Shown here: piece after piece, positions 22,780 through 34,902 of the stretch
Position numbering within the stretch: position 1 is the first letter of the stretch
Layout: every line of letters begins with the position of its first letter
NCBI GenBank assembly: GCA_947685225.1
Contig: CANTUV010000012.1
Location: 2,480,001 to 2,544,000, forward strand
Origin: Garcia nutans
Lineage: Eukaryota; Streptophyta; Magnoliopsida; Malpighiales; Euphorbiaceae
DNA length: 64,000 nucleotides
Direction: 5' to 3'
Position numbers and translations under genes: made by a program
Notes under the pieces: model-generated
Told to the model about the DNA's origin: nothing
The model's input: only the letters and a program-made list of their open reading frames with translations
Database searches by the model: none

Positions 22780-23520
22780 ACAGAATTTTTTTTTTTGTAT
22801 CCAAATATGTAATTTACGAATAAACTGCATCAATTTAATAAAATTTATTTCAATTGTAATGAATGCTACATAACCAGATTTTTACAGTTGTATGTCGATT
22901 CTTCACTTGTATAAAAATGTAAATAAATATTTACTAAATTTTATTTTTTGAACACAGCATTAACGAAAATTTGAAAATAATTAAAATTCAAATACAATTG
23001 AAGATTTTATATTATATATGCTAATGATTTAACCAACTACCGAATTTATTATTTACTATTGAGAGGTAAGGGAAAATCACTATAACTGTTTTAGAATCTA
23101 TTTGACAATTTCTCAAAACGATTTTACCCATCTATTGAAATTTAGATGTCTGATCTGTGTAATAAAATTCTTTGGAACAAAGTTTGTAAAATTCATTAAG
23201 CTTAGTTGTGATTAATCTTAGATTCCATGAAAGTAGAAATAAAATGTGAATAGTTATTAAATTAGTATAGAAAATTTTACAAAAATATAAAATATCAAAA
23301 AATTTCAAAATTACCATACTTTTAAAAATCTAAATAAATTAAAAAAACAAATATTCAAATTTATAAGTTTAAAAAATAATTTAAATATTAAATTGCTCAT
23401 AAATTTATATATTTTATTATTAAATAATTAAAATTATAAATTTAAATAATTAGTCATAAATTTATTATAAAATAATTAAAATATCTTGCATGCAATTTTT
23501 CTACCTTAGAAGAAACTTGG
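22780..23520. other. Intergenic AT-rich DNA with dispersed repeat copy 2
   Basis: A/T-rich, no gene. Bases 22840-23000 are the second copy of the dispersed repeat described at 3080-3240. The remainder shows nothing recognisable. Confidence 0.45.
22840..23000. repeat. Dispersed repeat, copy 2 (unclassified)
   Basis: Same orientation and order of landmarks as 3080-3240: TTTCAATTGTAATGAA, then TATAAAAATGTAAATAAAT, ACTAAATTTTATTTTT and GCATTAACG. The two copies are diverged but alignable by eye. Confidence 0.5.
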
Positions 23521-23570
23521 GCGCGCAACAGTGAGAAATTAGTGCACCGGATAAGGTCTTAGCAAGCTAC

Positions 23571-23577
23571 TTAAACT
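23571..23577 (-). terminator. Plant snRNA 3' box of the U2 gene
   Basis: The - strand reads CAAACCTAGTTTAA just after the RNA end, matching the plant snRNA 3'-end formation signal CA(N)3-10AGTNNAA. It lies about 8 nt downstream of the predicted RNA end. Confidence 0.75.
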
Positions 23578-23584
23578 AGGTTTG

Positions 23585-23780
23585 ATTGGGTGCGCCAGGC
23601 CCGTGCTGTAGTGCAGCGCACAGGCGACGCCCAAGGATCCCAGTAGCAAGCTACTGTAGTAGACCCTTACCCTAAAAAAATAAATTTAATATCATGTGGA
23701 CCAATGATCCACGTATCAGATATTAAACTGATAAGAACAGATACTACACTTGATCTTAGCCAAAAGGCCGAGAAAGGTAT
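23585..23780 (-). ncRNA. U2: U2 spliceosomal snRNA gene
   Basis: The - strand starts ATACCTTTCTCGGCCTTTTG and continues through the intact branch-site-recognition GTAGTA, stem IIa/IIb, the Sm-site region AAATTTATTTTTTTAGGG and the GC-rich 3' stem-loops to about 196 nt, the usual plant U2 length. U2 pairs with the intron branch site in the spliceosome. Upstream, TATA lies at about -27 to -33 and a USE-like AACCCACATCG ends 33 nt before it, the spacing known for plant Pol II-type snRNA genes; a 3' box follows. Differences from common plant U2 fall mostly in the 3' stem-loop region, so expression is plausible but not proven. Start is placed by homology to the conserved U2 5' end. Confidence 0.92.
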
Positions 23781-23805
23781 GCTTCAGCAAGCGTTCAAAA
23801 TTTCA

Positions 23806-23856
23806 ATTTATATTTGTTTTATGTTCTTGTCTCTTCTCCGTCTTTCGATGTGGGTT
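23806..23856 (-). promoter_or_regulatory. USE and TATA box of the U2 gene
   Basis: On the - strand AACCCACATCG (23846-23856) matches the plant upstream sequence element RTCCCACATCG except for one base, and TATAAAT begins at 23812. The 33 bases between them match the spacing that marks plant snRNA genes as Pol II type (as for U1, U2, U4, U5) rather than Pol III type (U6). Confidence 0.8.
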
Positions 23857-23859
23857 TTC

Positions 23860-24911
23860 GCGCTGAGGTTTATCTCTTTAACTTTTGACGGTTGGAATGA
23901 GCAACAAAAACTGGCCTAAGTTTTTAATCAAGCAAATATGTGTAAAAAAAAAATGCAATATATCTCGATATACAAAATATATCAATATCTTATATGATAC
24001 ACATTATCAAAATTGTCAAAATAATCCAGTTATTTTTTTTAAATTCATAAGTCTGATGGATGAGTATATAGACATAGAATTTGCCTTTGTTGATTTACAA
24101 AGATCAAGAGGATAAAAAGTATTAATTAGCTACGCAATTATATAGAATTAAATAATTTTTTTAAAAAAGAAAAAGAAGATAAATATTAAGACAAATTAAA
24201 AAAATAATTTGCAAGATATAAATAATAACAAAAAGTGTTGCTTCAAAATAATAATAACAATAATAAAAATTGACATAAATAGCTATTTATATTTTTAAAA
24301 AGTTAAAAATGTGACATATAGTGTAATTTTTCTAAAAATTATGAGCAAGTAAGAAATCTGAAAAATCAATGAATCAAAATATTCACATAAAAATAAGAAT
24401 AATATTAGAATTAAATTAGAAAATCATATAAATTAATTAGTCTATCATCATAAAAAATTTTGATATAGAACCGAAAGATTGTAAATGGATTAGAGTGAAA
24501 TATAAAGTATTGTACTCTAGTTTTAACTAAGCACTTAACACTGGTCATTTTTTTTTTTTGACAATTATGTATTTTTTGAATTATAAACACTCAATTTGTT
24601 ATCTGAATTTATCATCCATCTTGAAGAAGCCGAAAATCGATGCAAGTCCAAAGTTAAACACTTAATTATAAAATTAAAAATAGATAAAGCAAATAAATAT
24701 GAGCATATCCATTCATAATAATAAAAAAAAATCTAAGACGCACAACAAATTAGCAAAAAGAAGAAAACAAATTAAAACATTAATTTCATGAATTAAAGAA
24801 AAAAAAATGGTGTCAAAGGAAGGATTCAAATAATAATTTGAACTTTCCCTTTCATCAAATCCCTTCTTGTATATGATTTTTACCCTTCTGATTCTCTTTC
24901 ATTGTGCTTTG
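23860..24911. other. Intergenic AT-rich DNA
   Basis: No gene recognised; short open frames next to the U2 promoter have no domain. A/T-rich with scattered homopolymer runs. Confidence 0.45.
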
Positions 24912-25020
24912 CAAAACTAATGAAGACATAGAAAGGAGAAGAAGCTCTGCTTAGAGAAGAAGAGTGAAGAAGAATCAGAAAAAAAAAAACTACTGATCTG
25001 AAAAAAGTTTGCAAAGTACA
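24912..25020 (-). repeat. 3' LTR piece of copia C
   Basis: Resembles 43520-43625: both contain GGAGAAGAAGCTCTRCT, a run of A after a CAGAAAA/TGAGAAAA segment and AAAAAAGTTT. The - strand end lies at GTTTTGCA (24912). Only about 100 bp is alignable, so the LTR is truncated at its U3 side. Confidence 0.5.
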
Positions 25021-26719
25021 TAGTTTATGATGTAGAGATATGGTGTAGAGAGACTTGGAAAAAATGTCTACTAGTTGCATTTTAGAAGGAACATGATCAG
25101 TGGCAATAAAACCTTCCTTTAGTTTATTCCTTACAAATTGCAGTCAATGTCTCAGTACTTTGTCCTCTCTTGAAAAATATAATTTGCAACTCTATGGAGA
25201 GCTATCTGATTATCACATTTGAGATGAATAGGTAATTGGAAATCCGGCAACAAATATGTTAGAAATCGGAGCTCACAAACAGTAGAAGCTATGCTTCTAT
25301 ATTCAACTTCTGTTGAGCTTCTAGTAATAGTAGTCGCTTTTTAGTTTTCTAAGAAGTAAGAGATGAACCCAGAAAAATACTATATCCACTAACAAACTTC
25401 CTAGTAACAGTATAGGACCCCCAATCGGCATCACAATAAGTATTCAATTAGAAGAAAGCCAACAGAGAAATAAAGACCAACGAATGGAGTATTTTAAAGA
25501 TATTTAATAATGTGAATAACAACATCCCAGTGAGACTTCCTAGGGCTACTCATGTATTGACTTGACTGTTGAGTGGAGTAAGTGAGATCAAGTCTAGTAA
25601 GGTTCAGATATAATAATCTGCCAATCACCTTTTGAAATTATCAGGTTTAGAAAATACCTTAGAAGACTCATTGCAAACTTTAAAGCCAACAAGCAATGGC
25701 ACTATTGCATGTTTTGAGTTATTTAGACCAGTATCCTCAATTAAATCTAGAACATATTTTCTCTGGTTGAGGTACAAATTTGCTGAAGTTCTGTGAATTT
25801 CAATACCTAAAAAAATATTTTGCTAAGCCCAGATCCTTAATAGTGAAGTCCTAATTTAAAGCAAATTTCAAAGCAATTTCATCAAAACATACACCGGCAA
25901 AGCCATAAAATTGTTTCCAAAGCATTTAGTGAATAGACATGTATCATTAACAGATTGTGTAAAACCCAAATAATGTAACTTATTTGTGAGTTTTAAATTC
26001 CATTGTCTAGAGGCTTGCTTAAGACTATACAAATATCTTTCCAATTTGCAAACCAATGAAGAATCAGAAACATTATAACTAGTAGGAGGAGTCATGTAAA
26101 TTCCTTCATCCAAGTAACCATGAAGAAATGCATTATCAATGTCCAACTAAAAAATAGGCCATTGTTTTGTAGAAACAATGGCTAAGAACATCATGACTTT
26201 AACTAGTTTAACTACAAGAGAAAAACTATCATGAAAGTCAATCCCCTCAATTTGATTATACCTTTTGGCCATTATTTTAATTTTATATTTGTCTATTGTA
26301 CCATCAGACTTATATTTTATCTTATAAACCCATTTGCACCTCGTAGGCTTTTTACTAGGTGGCAGAACAGTTAAGTCCCAAGGCTGATTCGGTTTTAAAG
26401 CAAGAATATCCTTATTCATAGCTTCCACCTAATTAGGATCAATTTTAGCCTGATTATAACTTGTAGGTTCCTTAACATTGGCTACAAAATCTATATGATT
26501 ATGGTTTAAGTATGGAATAACAGTGGAAGGAATTGAATCTAGAGGATATGGAGAATCAGACTAAGAATTGACAATAAATAGATGTTGAACAGAAGAAACA
26601 AATTAATTAATCCATTTAGGCTTTGACTTGATTCTGGTACTATGTGCAAGAGGGAGAGAGATTGATGTAGAAGAAATTATTGACTGCATATGTGGAAGAG
26701 AAGAGGGAGAAGAAGAAGA
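25021..26719 (-). pseudogene. Ty1/copia C: reverse transcriptase and RNase H remnant
   Basis: Reading down from 26450 on the - strand: EAMNKDILALKPNQPWDLT, KPTRCKWVYKIKYKSDGTID (RT start), then LDIDNAFLHGYLDEGIYM (first catalytic Asp region), CKLERYLYSLKQASRQWN, and at about 25880 VYVLMKLL, where active copia elements have YVDD, so the catalytic pair is lost. RNase H follows: TRSSTEVEYRSIASTVCEL at about 25330-25270, the KY-D-DCN segment near 25160, KLKEGFIATDHVPSKMQLVD and IFSKSL near 25060. Stops and frameshifts interrupt it repeatedly (for example 26147, 25867). Confidence 0.85.
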
Positions 26720-28331
26720 TGTTAGGTTTTCATGGATATCAAACATGATCAAGAAGTAGAATAAATAAAATATAATCAATAAAAACTCTACCAGGATATA
26801 TGCTTTTCAATTAAATTGGAGGAAGGATTAACTATTTTACCTCTTGAATTGAGTTTCAATCTCTTCCTAATAAATCCCCAGATGTTGTTGATCACGAACA
26901 TCCTCTACAACATCTATACTAATGAATTGAACAAAAATAGATGGTTGTGTGCTAGCACTTGATTTTTGAATACTCTCTTCAAAATTGTATAAGTTTCTCT
27001 CTTAATATTTTTCTTTCATAAATGTAAATCATTTAGCTGATGGGAATATAACATATATATATATAAGCTTCTTAGGTGAATCTATTAGTTTTTTTTAAAG
27101 TCCTAACCCTATTCAAATTTTGTTTTATTAATTATCCTTAATAACTAATAAATAATATATATATATGATATATATATTTCAAAATTCCCTAAATCCTTTT
27201 CGGAAACAAAATACTTATATGTACATTTATAACCCCATTGGGTTTCCTTAACAATTAAGAAAAATAATTGTGCATTTTTAAAATAATTATATATATTATA
27301 TATATTATCACAGAAATAAAATATTTTAATTTCTATTACGTTTTCAAGAATGTATTTAAAAGAACTCATATTAATATTGTCTATTTTAATTATTTATATG
27401 TGATCGAACATGTAAGTTTGCTTATTATTGACAATGGGATTAAATAATTTTTTTAAGCCCATAAATCATATGCGGTCTCTAGCAAGATATTATGACTATC
27501 CAAATTAAGTGAAGATTGAAGATCTAACTCAACTTAATTCAAAATTAAATATTTAGTCCTTTTGTTATACAATATCTCAGATCAACCATATGGCATGAAA
27601 TATGTCATCCTTATATTGATTGATAAAAATTTCTTGATTTTCAAGTAGACTGACTTAACAAATAGTTTTAATAACTTTTATGAATTAATTTAAGCACGAT
27701 CATACATATTTCTAAGTCTTCTTTCTCAAGAGGCCTAGAGACATCTCTCTTAAGATATGAGAGGAACAAATCTCATTTAAATCATTTATATCCATCTTCA
27801 TGGCTCATTAAATGTCCAACAATAATTATTATTAAATCCATTTAAAGATAAAATAGAATTAGTTAAAGATAAAATGGAATTATATCAAAACATAAAATTT
27901 CTCATATAGGAAACTATAGTGATTTTAGGTTGAAGGACTACTTAACATTATTGTGATGAGAATCAGTTATGACATTAATCCATATAATATTCTTATTTTG
28001 AGTCTATCTAGTACAATATTTTCTAACATATACTTATATTTTGACTTAATATCTTATATTCATAATTAGTAAAATATGAAACTACATAATAGTCTTTATT
28101 CATTACTATTCCATGAATAATATTCGCTTAGGGATAATTTAGAATAGAGTTTATATTATTTAAAAGTTTTATTATCAAGTCACCTATTTGATGACATAAA
28201 TTTAAATTATCTATTCATGGAACTTTAGTCATATTCAAATAATAAATACACATATAATGATGAAATTTCTCATTTATTTTACTAAATATTATAATATACA
28301 TACATCATTGGCCTAGGACACAATATTAATA
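26720..28331 (-). repeat. Probable solo LTR inside copia C (about 1.6 kb)
   Basis: Copia C coding homology stops at 26719 and resumes near 28332. The - strand reads a TGTGTCCTAGGCCAATGATG start near 28322 and ends AAAACCTAACA at 26720, so TG...CA ends exist. The pentamer GAAGA occurs on both sides (26715-26719 and 28332-28336) but would require the right end at 28331, 9 bases beyond the TG start, so the exact right end is ambiguous. The interior is AT-rich and non-coding. Confidence 0.5.
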
Positions 28332-29265
28332 GAAGAAAGAATTGGAGGAGGAGAAGAAGTACGAGAAGGAATTAGAGAAGAAGGAGATATTGTGGCATCT
28401 AACATATGTTATGTATCAAAAACACAAAAATCAAGTGAAATTATAGGTAAACCTGGTACTGTGAACTGAGATGCAGTAGAATTATGAAAAGGAAAAACAT
28501 TTTCATAGAAGATAACATCTCTAGAAATCAACAAGGATTGAGATGCAAGATCAAACAGTTTATATGCCTTCTGACCAGGTGTATAACCAAGAAAAACACA
28601 TTTAATAGCTTTGGGCTCAAGTTTGTCTTTATGAGGTTTGGTATTTGATGCATAACAAAAACATTCAAAGGTTCTCAAGAAATTGTAATCAGATATCTTT
28701 TTACGGTGAATAGAAAATGGAGTGTCCGAATTAAAGATAGAAGTAGGAAGTTTATTGATGATATGTGTAGCAGTTAAATTAGCCTCTCCCCAGAAAAAAT
28801 TTAGGTGAGTTAGATTGAAACATTAAAGTCCTAGCTCGCTCTTTCAAGAAGGAGTTTATGTTTTCTCTCAACCACTCCATTTTGTTGATGTGTATAAGGA
28901 GTAGACTTTTGGTGAATTATGCCCAATGAACTAAAAAGATGGCTACACTGATTATTAACAAACTCTAAACCATTATCAGTTTAAATATGTTTAACCTTAG
29001 TATCAAATTGAGTATGAAAAAGGGAGAGGAAATGTTGTAACTGAGAGAAAGTTTGAGATTTATGTTTCAAAAGAAAAATCAAAGTTGCCTTACTGTAGTC
29101 ATCCACTATAGTGAAGAAGTAATGTGCTCCTGAGATAGAAGCAGTTAGGTAAGGACTCCATAAGTCAACATGAGTCAATTCAAAAGGACAATAATGAAAT
29201 GGTAATCTCTACTGCTTAGATAAGGGACAAAATGTTATGATCAGTAGTAGAAATAGAAGAAGTCA
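28332..29265 (-). pseudogene. Ty1/copia C: integrase remnant
   Basis: On the - strand: HVDLWSPYLTASISGAHYF then FTIVDDYSKATLIFLLKHKS (integrase core, near 29180-29060), a degraded middle with the QQNGVVERK-type region near 28860-28900, and the C-terminal FECFCYASNTKPHKDKLEPK with KCVFLGYTPGQKAYKLFDL (28680-28540). Several stops and frame changes. The tail is Pro/Ser-rich as in the copia IN-RT linker, and is cut by the solo LTR. Confidence 0.8.
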
Positions 29266-29870
29266 ATTGTTAATTTTTAGTATGAGAAATATGATCCAAT
29301 CTTTTATGTAACAGGTCATATGAAACAAAAATTTTATTCACAGTTGCAATAGTACAAGCAGTAGGAGCAATAATATGCAAGGCAACAAAACATTTATTCA
29401 AAAAACATTGAATGGTATCCATAATGAAGCTGGATTTATTCAGTATATACAAACCAACATGAAGTTTGCCAACAACAAGAACATCCTTAGTCAAGTGTTC
29501 TTAAAAAAGACAACTAGTATGGAAGAAAGTAACCTCAATACTCATGTCTTTAACAAGCTTACTTATAATCAAAAGATTGAGTTTGAAACTAGTAACGAGT
29601 ATGAAATGATGCAAAGACATTTTAAGACTCAAAAAAACTTATCCAATGTGATTAACTAAAATAGTAGACTTATCAGGTAAATGACCTAAAGAAGTAGGTC
29701 TAAGAGGCATGATATTATTCATGTACTTAGAATTGAAAAACAAGTGATTTGTATCCCCTGCATCTAATATCCAAAAACCACCATCATGAATACTTAATGC
29801 AGCAAACTCAAGAGCATTTATATTATCTACAAAACTGGTGAAAGTCATACAAGCATCATCAGCCACACTC
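29266..29870 (-). pseudogene. Ty1/copia C: protease and pre-integrase remnant
   Basis: WILDAGDTNHLFFNSKYM (from about 29795) corresponds to the copia protease WILDSGATxH motif; the catalytic DSG is now DAG, so the protease is dead. The pre-integrase segment LLHKRLDHISHTK (29320-29275) corresponds to the usual HxRLGH zinc-binding part. Stops separate the pieces. Confidence 0.8.
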
Positions 29871-30252
29871 TTACCCTTGAGGCACCTCTATACAAATTTT
29901 TCAACTAAAGAAGGAATGTTAGCTGGCCATTTAGCTTGTTGTGGATGTTTAAAAGAAGTAACAAAAGACAATTCTTCCTTAGAAGTATGAGTAACCTGAG
30001 CCACAAACTTATTTGAGCCTTTACGCCTCAGTCTTAGAGAATCATTCCACCACTCCGGATACCCTCTTATGGCCTTTCACATGGCAATAAGTGCATTGCC
30101 TATCACCCTTTCTATCATCACGGTTAGATAACCCCTTTTTAAACACATCCGCAGAACCACTATCTTTCATTAAGTCCCTACTAGACCCCCCTTAAATATA
30201 TTTGTCCTTTGACAACCATTGCATAAGCATCAACAGTGTCAACAAAACTACT
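29871..30252 (-). pseudogene. Ty1/copia C: C-terminal gag with zinc knuckle
   Basis: RQCTYCHVKGHKR near 30115-30070 is a CCHC zinc knuckle lacking its last Cys. Stops lie both before and after it. The piece ends at the 5-bp duplication ATGAA (30253-30257), beyond which the Ty3 element begins; the missing N-terminal gag lies at 42351-43050. Confidence 0.7.
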
Positions 30253-30257
30253 ATGAA

Positions 30258-31824
30258 TATAATACTTCAATATATTAGAGTATAAAATAATAATAATAAA
30301 TCATAAATCAATAAACTGAATTATAGAATTAAATATTAATATTCATGTGATAGTAGATAAAGTTAAGAATTAAAAACTCATTTAAATTAGACCAAAACTA
30401 TTGGAATAATTAATAAAGGAAATATAATTATACAACTTGATATATGTATACAGTGTATATGCATAAATTTTAATGTAAGTAATATTAAAACAACCCAAAA
30501 TAAGTAAATATGCCTATGTAAAAAAAATAAAATAAAAATATGATGCATGTGGTTATCATAAAAGAAAGAGACATGCATGATCATGCTAATATGGGACATG
30601 TATAAACCAAATAATGGCACTATAAAATGAATGGAAAATAAATGTTGGTCTTAAACTAAAAGTGGATTAACGCGAGAGCAGTTAAGATAAATAGAAAGAA
30701 AGTAATTTTGAGGATAATTGTAGTTAATTATATGAAAGTGATAGTCACTTAATACGGGCAGGAAGATTAAAATAGAAGGAAGAAATTTGGCTTAGTGCAC
30801 GGAAACATCATCATTTTGGAGAATAATTAATATTTTGTTTATTCATCCCAAAAGCTAATGGGTAGCTTGCACTTGGCCAACTATATAATAATTAATGAAT
30901 AAGTGTTAGGTACAAAAGCTTAGCAATTGATGAGTGTCCAGATTAATAAATTAGATAAAATGAAAGTGGAGTTAGTAAAAGCAAATTTGAAATTTTCCTA
31001 AAGTTTTACGGGGAGTCACATGAATAAGGGATATAAAGGGCCACTAGAGTACATGAAATAAGATATATAATTAGACATGCTTCTTTAGAAACAATACTTA
31101 AATATAAATTTTAAACACTAAAATTTTAAGAGGAGTTGATAGTCAATTGAAGCTAGAATCAGTGTAACCTTGAAGATCAAAGGGCGGTATGTATTTTTAT
31201 TAAATTATTTTCGGAAGAATGGAATTTTATCTTTGCTTAAGATTTTAAAAAATATATATTAGAGAGTTATAATATTTTGGTTTAATTGTTAGGAATATTA
31301 AATTTTTTTATTGAAAATAAAAATATTTCTGTTATGAGATAAAAATTACAGCACATATATTTAATTAAAACAGAATTTTTAATTTGAGATTTTGAAATTA
31401 TTTAAGCTGTGATTAAGAAGAGAATTGACCATGATAAAGGTTATATAGAAATCAAATGAAACTAAACTCATACATAAGTTTTAATTTGCTCAATTACTTG
31501 TAAAAGAAATTAAAAATATATGATATGATATATATATCTGTAATGGAATGTAGTTAATTAAAATAAAATATGATTTTAGCCTTAAATGCATGTATACAAA
31601 ATTATGATAAATTCCATTATGGAGGAGAATAAATGATAATTAATAAACAAAAAGCAAGTTGGCAATTTGTATGGGAAATTCCATACAACACTAGATATAA
31701 AAAAATGATGATAATCAACAATTGATATATATATATAAAAGTTAATTTAGGTATATGTAGTATTTTGTAAATATTAAAAAATATATATATACGTAATTAT
31801 TAAAATAAATATATATATTTATGT

Positions 31825-31876
<52 letters not shown>

Positions 31877-33370
31877 GAGGATTCTTAACTACATATGTAT
31901 ATATATATACCTTGTACGAACTAAAGTAATAAATACAATATATTTTTATTATATAGATTTCTGGCATGGGAATACATATTACTTGCAATATAAAAGATAA
32001 AGTTTATTAAGTAATAGAAGGTAAAAAGAAACTTCAGGAAGAAGAAATCAATAAAATACATAAAAAGTTAAGTGATGTAGTGCAATGATAATAAATATAT
32101 TGATATCTAATGTAGACAGAAGGAAAATAGAAGAACATTCTAGTTTAAAGGGCAATGCACCTCAGGAGACTACAGGTGAGTGATAATTTAATGTGATATC
32201 TGATATATTTTATTGAACGACACTGTTTAACTCTTGTTAAACAATATCAATAATTTCATTGATACCTTGATTATTGTTACCCTGATTTGTATTTATGTTT
32301 ATTGAGAAACTGTTGCTTCTGATTTATTGTATTTCTTCTGATATTGCAGTTATTGATAAACTTATCATTATTGACTATCTATACTGTTTATTCTTGTACT
32401 ATTTTGTTGGCCTCTGGTATTGCTTTTGATTATTCATTATTGTTAAATCCTGCTCTTGAGTATCCGATTAATTCCTACTGATTTGTTATTGTTGAGCTAT
32501 TGTTTTAATATCTGCTTCCTTATTAAGGAAATATTATTGTAAGTTACTGATCCTTCGACTGTTGTGGAACTTGTTAATAAATTTTTTTATTGTGACTTGG
32601 TATATTTTCCATTAAATTCCTCTGTTTTTCTTTGATGATACTATGATAACTATTTTTTGGTCTCTACTGTTGTGACATGGCCCCATTTTAATGGGGGTTA
32701 AACCACTGGACTGTGTACATTGGTGTTTCTATATGCGCAAAAAGGGAAAGTTACCACTCTAATTTCAGCCTATGACTTCCTCTGTTTTAAATATCACAAT
32801 AAGTATTTATTTTATATAACTGTGGTTATATTTATTTTCTGTTATTAATATTAACTCTTGTATCAGTTGATACTTGTTATTCTGATTTATTGATCACTCT
32901 TTACCTCACTCACTTTGCTTATGCCTTTGTCTAAGTTATTTTATTGATTATCCCACCTAGCCGCACGTTAGGTTATGATTCACTGAGTTGATGGCTCACC
33001 CCTCGTCACAATTTTTTTTTCAGGTTAGTGATATACAGATTGGAGCGTTTGAATTTCTACTTCCCTGTTGCTCACTCCGTTGGTTAGTACTAGAAGCCGA
33101 TTATGAAATAATAAATAAAGTCTGAATATATTTTTATTTTGTAGTACTCAGTTGGTTACAATGTAATATAAAGAAAAACACTTATGTCTGTAAGATCTTA
33201 GATACAAGTAAAGTTGTATTAATAAATATATGTTCTGTAATAATACTAAATAATTTGAATATAATTTGAGGAAAGTTCTTCGTGGTATCTGGTAGCTTTA
33301 CGCTGACCCCAACCCTAGGACTGTCACATGCTGTTTTTCCCTAAACCAAACTAGGTGTGGGGGTGTGAAA
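30258..33370 (+). repeat. 5' LTR of the Ty3 element (3.1 kb)
   Basis: Alignable by eye with 38268-42345 over almost the whole length (for example AAACTATTGGAATAATTAAT at 30397 and 39249; GGTTAAACCACTGGACT near 32697 and 41618; TAAACCAAACT near 33342 and 42318). It starts TATAATACTTCAA, where the 3' copy reads TGTAATATCCCAA, so the canonical TG has mutated. A (TAA)n microsatellite at 31828-31875 is longer here than in the 3' copy. Confidence 0.88.
31828..31875. repeat. (TAA)n microsatellite
   Basis: About 16 TAA units inside the 5' LTR. The equivalent place in the 3' LTR (about 40741-40785) is a mixed TAG/TAA array, so it changed after insertion. Confidence 0.9.
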
Positions 33371-33375
33371 AAAGG

Positions 33376-33390
33376 TGGTATCAGGGCACT
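33376..33390 (+). other. Primer-binding site of the Ty3 element
   Basis: TGGTATCAGGGCAC lies about 5 bases after the 5' LTR and matches the complement of initiator tRNA-Met (TGGTATCAGAGCC) with one difference. Confidence 0.8.
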
Positions 33391-33558
33391 AGTTCATACC
33401 TTGTTTCTATAAGAATACTAAGTATAGGAATATGATATTCTAAGAGAGTTTGATAGGTATACCAACAGAGCTAGATATTCATTTGATGAGTCTATTTTCC
33501 TTGATATTCTGATTATTCATGCGTGTGTTAATATAATTCTTTTCCTTTTATACTGAAT

Positions 33559-34902
33559 ATGCTGACATGTAAGAAAGCTTGTACTTCTGTTCCAAGTGCT
33601 CCATCGCCTCGCTCTAAAGTAGCAGTATCATCTGACGGAGCATCTGCCACTGCGGGAATTAATCAGAGGGAAAGTGCATCTTCTCCAGCACCTGAAATTG
33701 ATATAGTTAGGGTAGTAGGGAGGTTAGATGCATTGCAACGCAATGTAGCGTTGTTAACTAAAATTATAGCACAGCAAAGGTAGCAGTAGCCTGTACCTGC
33801 CTCTATTAATCATGTAGAATCTCAACCACCTAGGATATATTTGGAAGAGGAAAGGAAATTATTAGAGCATTTTCTAAAACTAGCACCACCTACTTTTTCT
33901 GGTGAGGGACACCCTACAGATTTCCTAGAAGAGATAAAATCTAAGACCCAAATTCTGAGATGTCCTCATAAGAAAGCTATTAAGTTCATTGTGTACCAAA
34001 TGACAAATAAAGCGAGGGAGTGGTTTAGAAGAAGTATAGCCGATAGACTGGAAATCATATACCTTTTACTTAGGGACAATTTGTGGAGTTATTAAAGATG
34101 GAATTTTGCTTAAGAGTGTTCGTCAAGCTAAGGCTCTAGAGTTTGAACAGATTGAATAAGCCCCAGATATGTCAGTTTCTGAATACACTGAGAGATTCAA
34201 CCGTCTAAGTAAATATGTTCTAGCCTTAGTACCAAATGAGGCAACTAGGATGTACCATTTTCAGCGGGGATTGGTGACCTTATTGTGTAAGATATTGGCT
34301 GCACATGACTTTACTTCTTATTCACAATTGGTAGATAAGACAAGACTAATAGAGAACCAAGAGATGGATGCACGTAGTGCACGTGAGCAACAAAAGAAAA
34401 AATAAGGCTGGAAGTTCTAGTGGGACCAAAGGTGTGAGAGAAGATAATACTGGGGGGGGGGGAGAGGAAACAAGGAACTCAGTCTGTTCAGATAGGAAAG
34501 AGTGGAGGAGTGACTAGTATATTGCCACTAAGACCTCCTGTAGGTGGAGTTAGACCCAGTATGACTATCCTTGTAGTGGGAGTAAATATACCACCCTATG
34601 CAGCTTGTGGAAGGCAACACCTGGAAGAATGTCGTATGTTAACTAGGACTTGCTTCTGGTGTGGACAATTTATGCACATAGTAAGAGATTGTCCTCAGCC
34701 ACCACCAATAGAGCGACCTCAGATCTCTCATCCTACAGTTCAGATGGGTAGAGGTATAAATGGTGGGAGAGGAGGAAACCAGGATGGCAGAACTGAAGCT
34801 AATCCACCACCTACTGGACGAGGAAGAGGGAGAGTGTTTACCCTTATACCACAGGAAGCCCAAGCATCTAATAATGTCATCATAGGTATTTGACTTATCC
34901 AA
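33559..34902 (+). pseudogene. Ty3 element: gag remnant
   Basis: Starts near 33559; a TAG at 33781-33783 interrupts it, then it continues with LAPPTFSGEGHPTDFLEEIK (33885-33945) and NKAREWFRRSIADR, the central retrotransposon gag domain. After another break comes SVSEYTERFNRLSKYVLALV and YHFQRGL (34170-34280). An intact zinc knuckle CFWCGQFMHIVRDC lies at 34650-34691 (C-x2-C-x4-H-x4-C), followed by a Gly/Arg-rich tail. A G run at 34451-34461 sits between the two gag parts at a frame change. Confidence 0.85.

Noticed and set aside
23704..23919. Open frame crossing the U2 gene and its promoter
   Set aside because: Its sequence is the U2 RNA read antisense; the RNA interpretation is far stronger.
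31800..31988. Open frame with a run of about 16 Tyr
   Set aside because: Translation of the (TAA)n microsatellite in the Ty3 LTR on the - strand.
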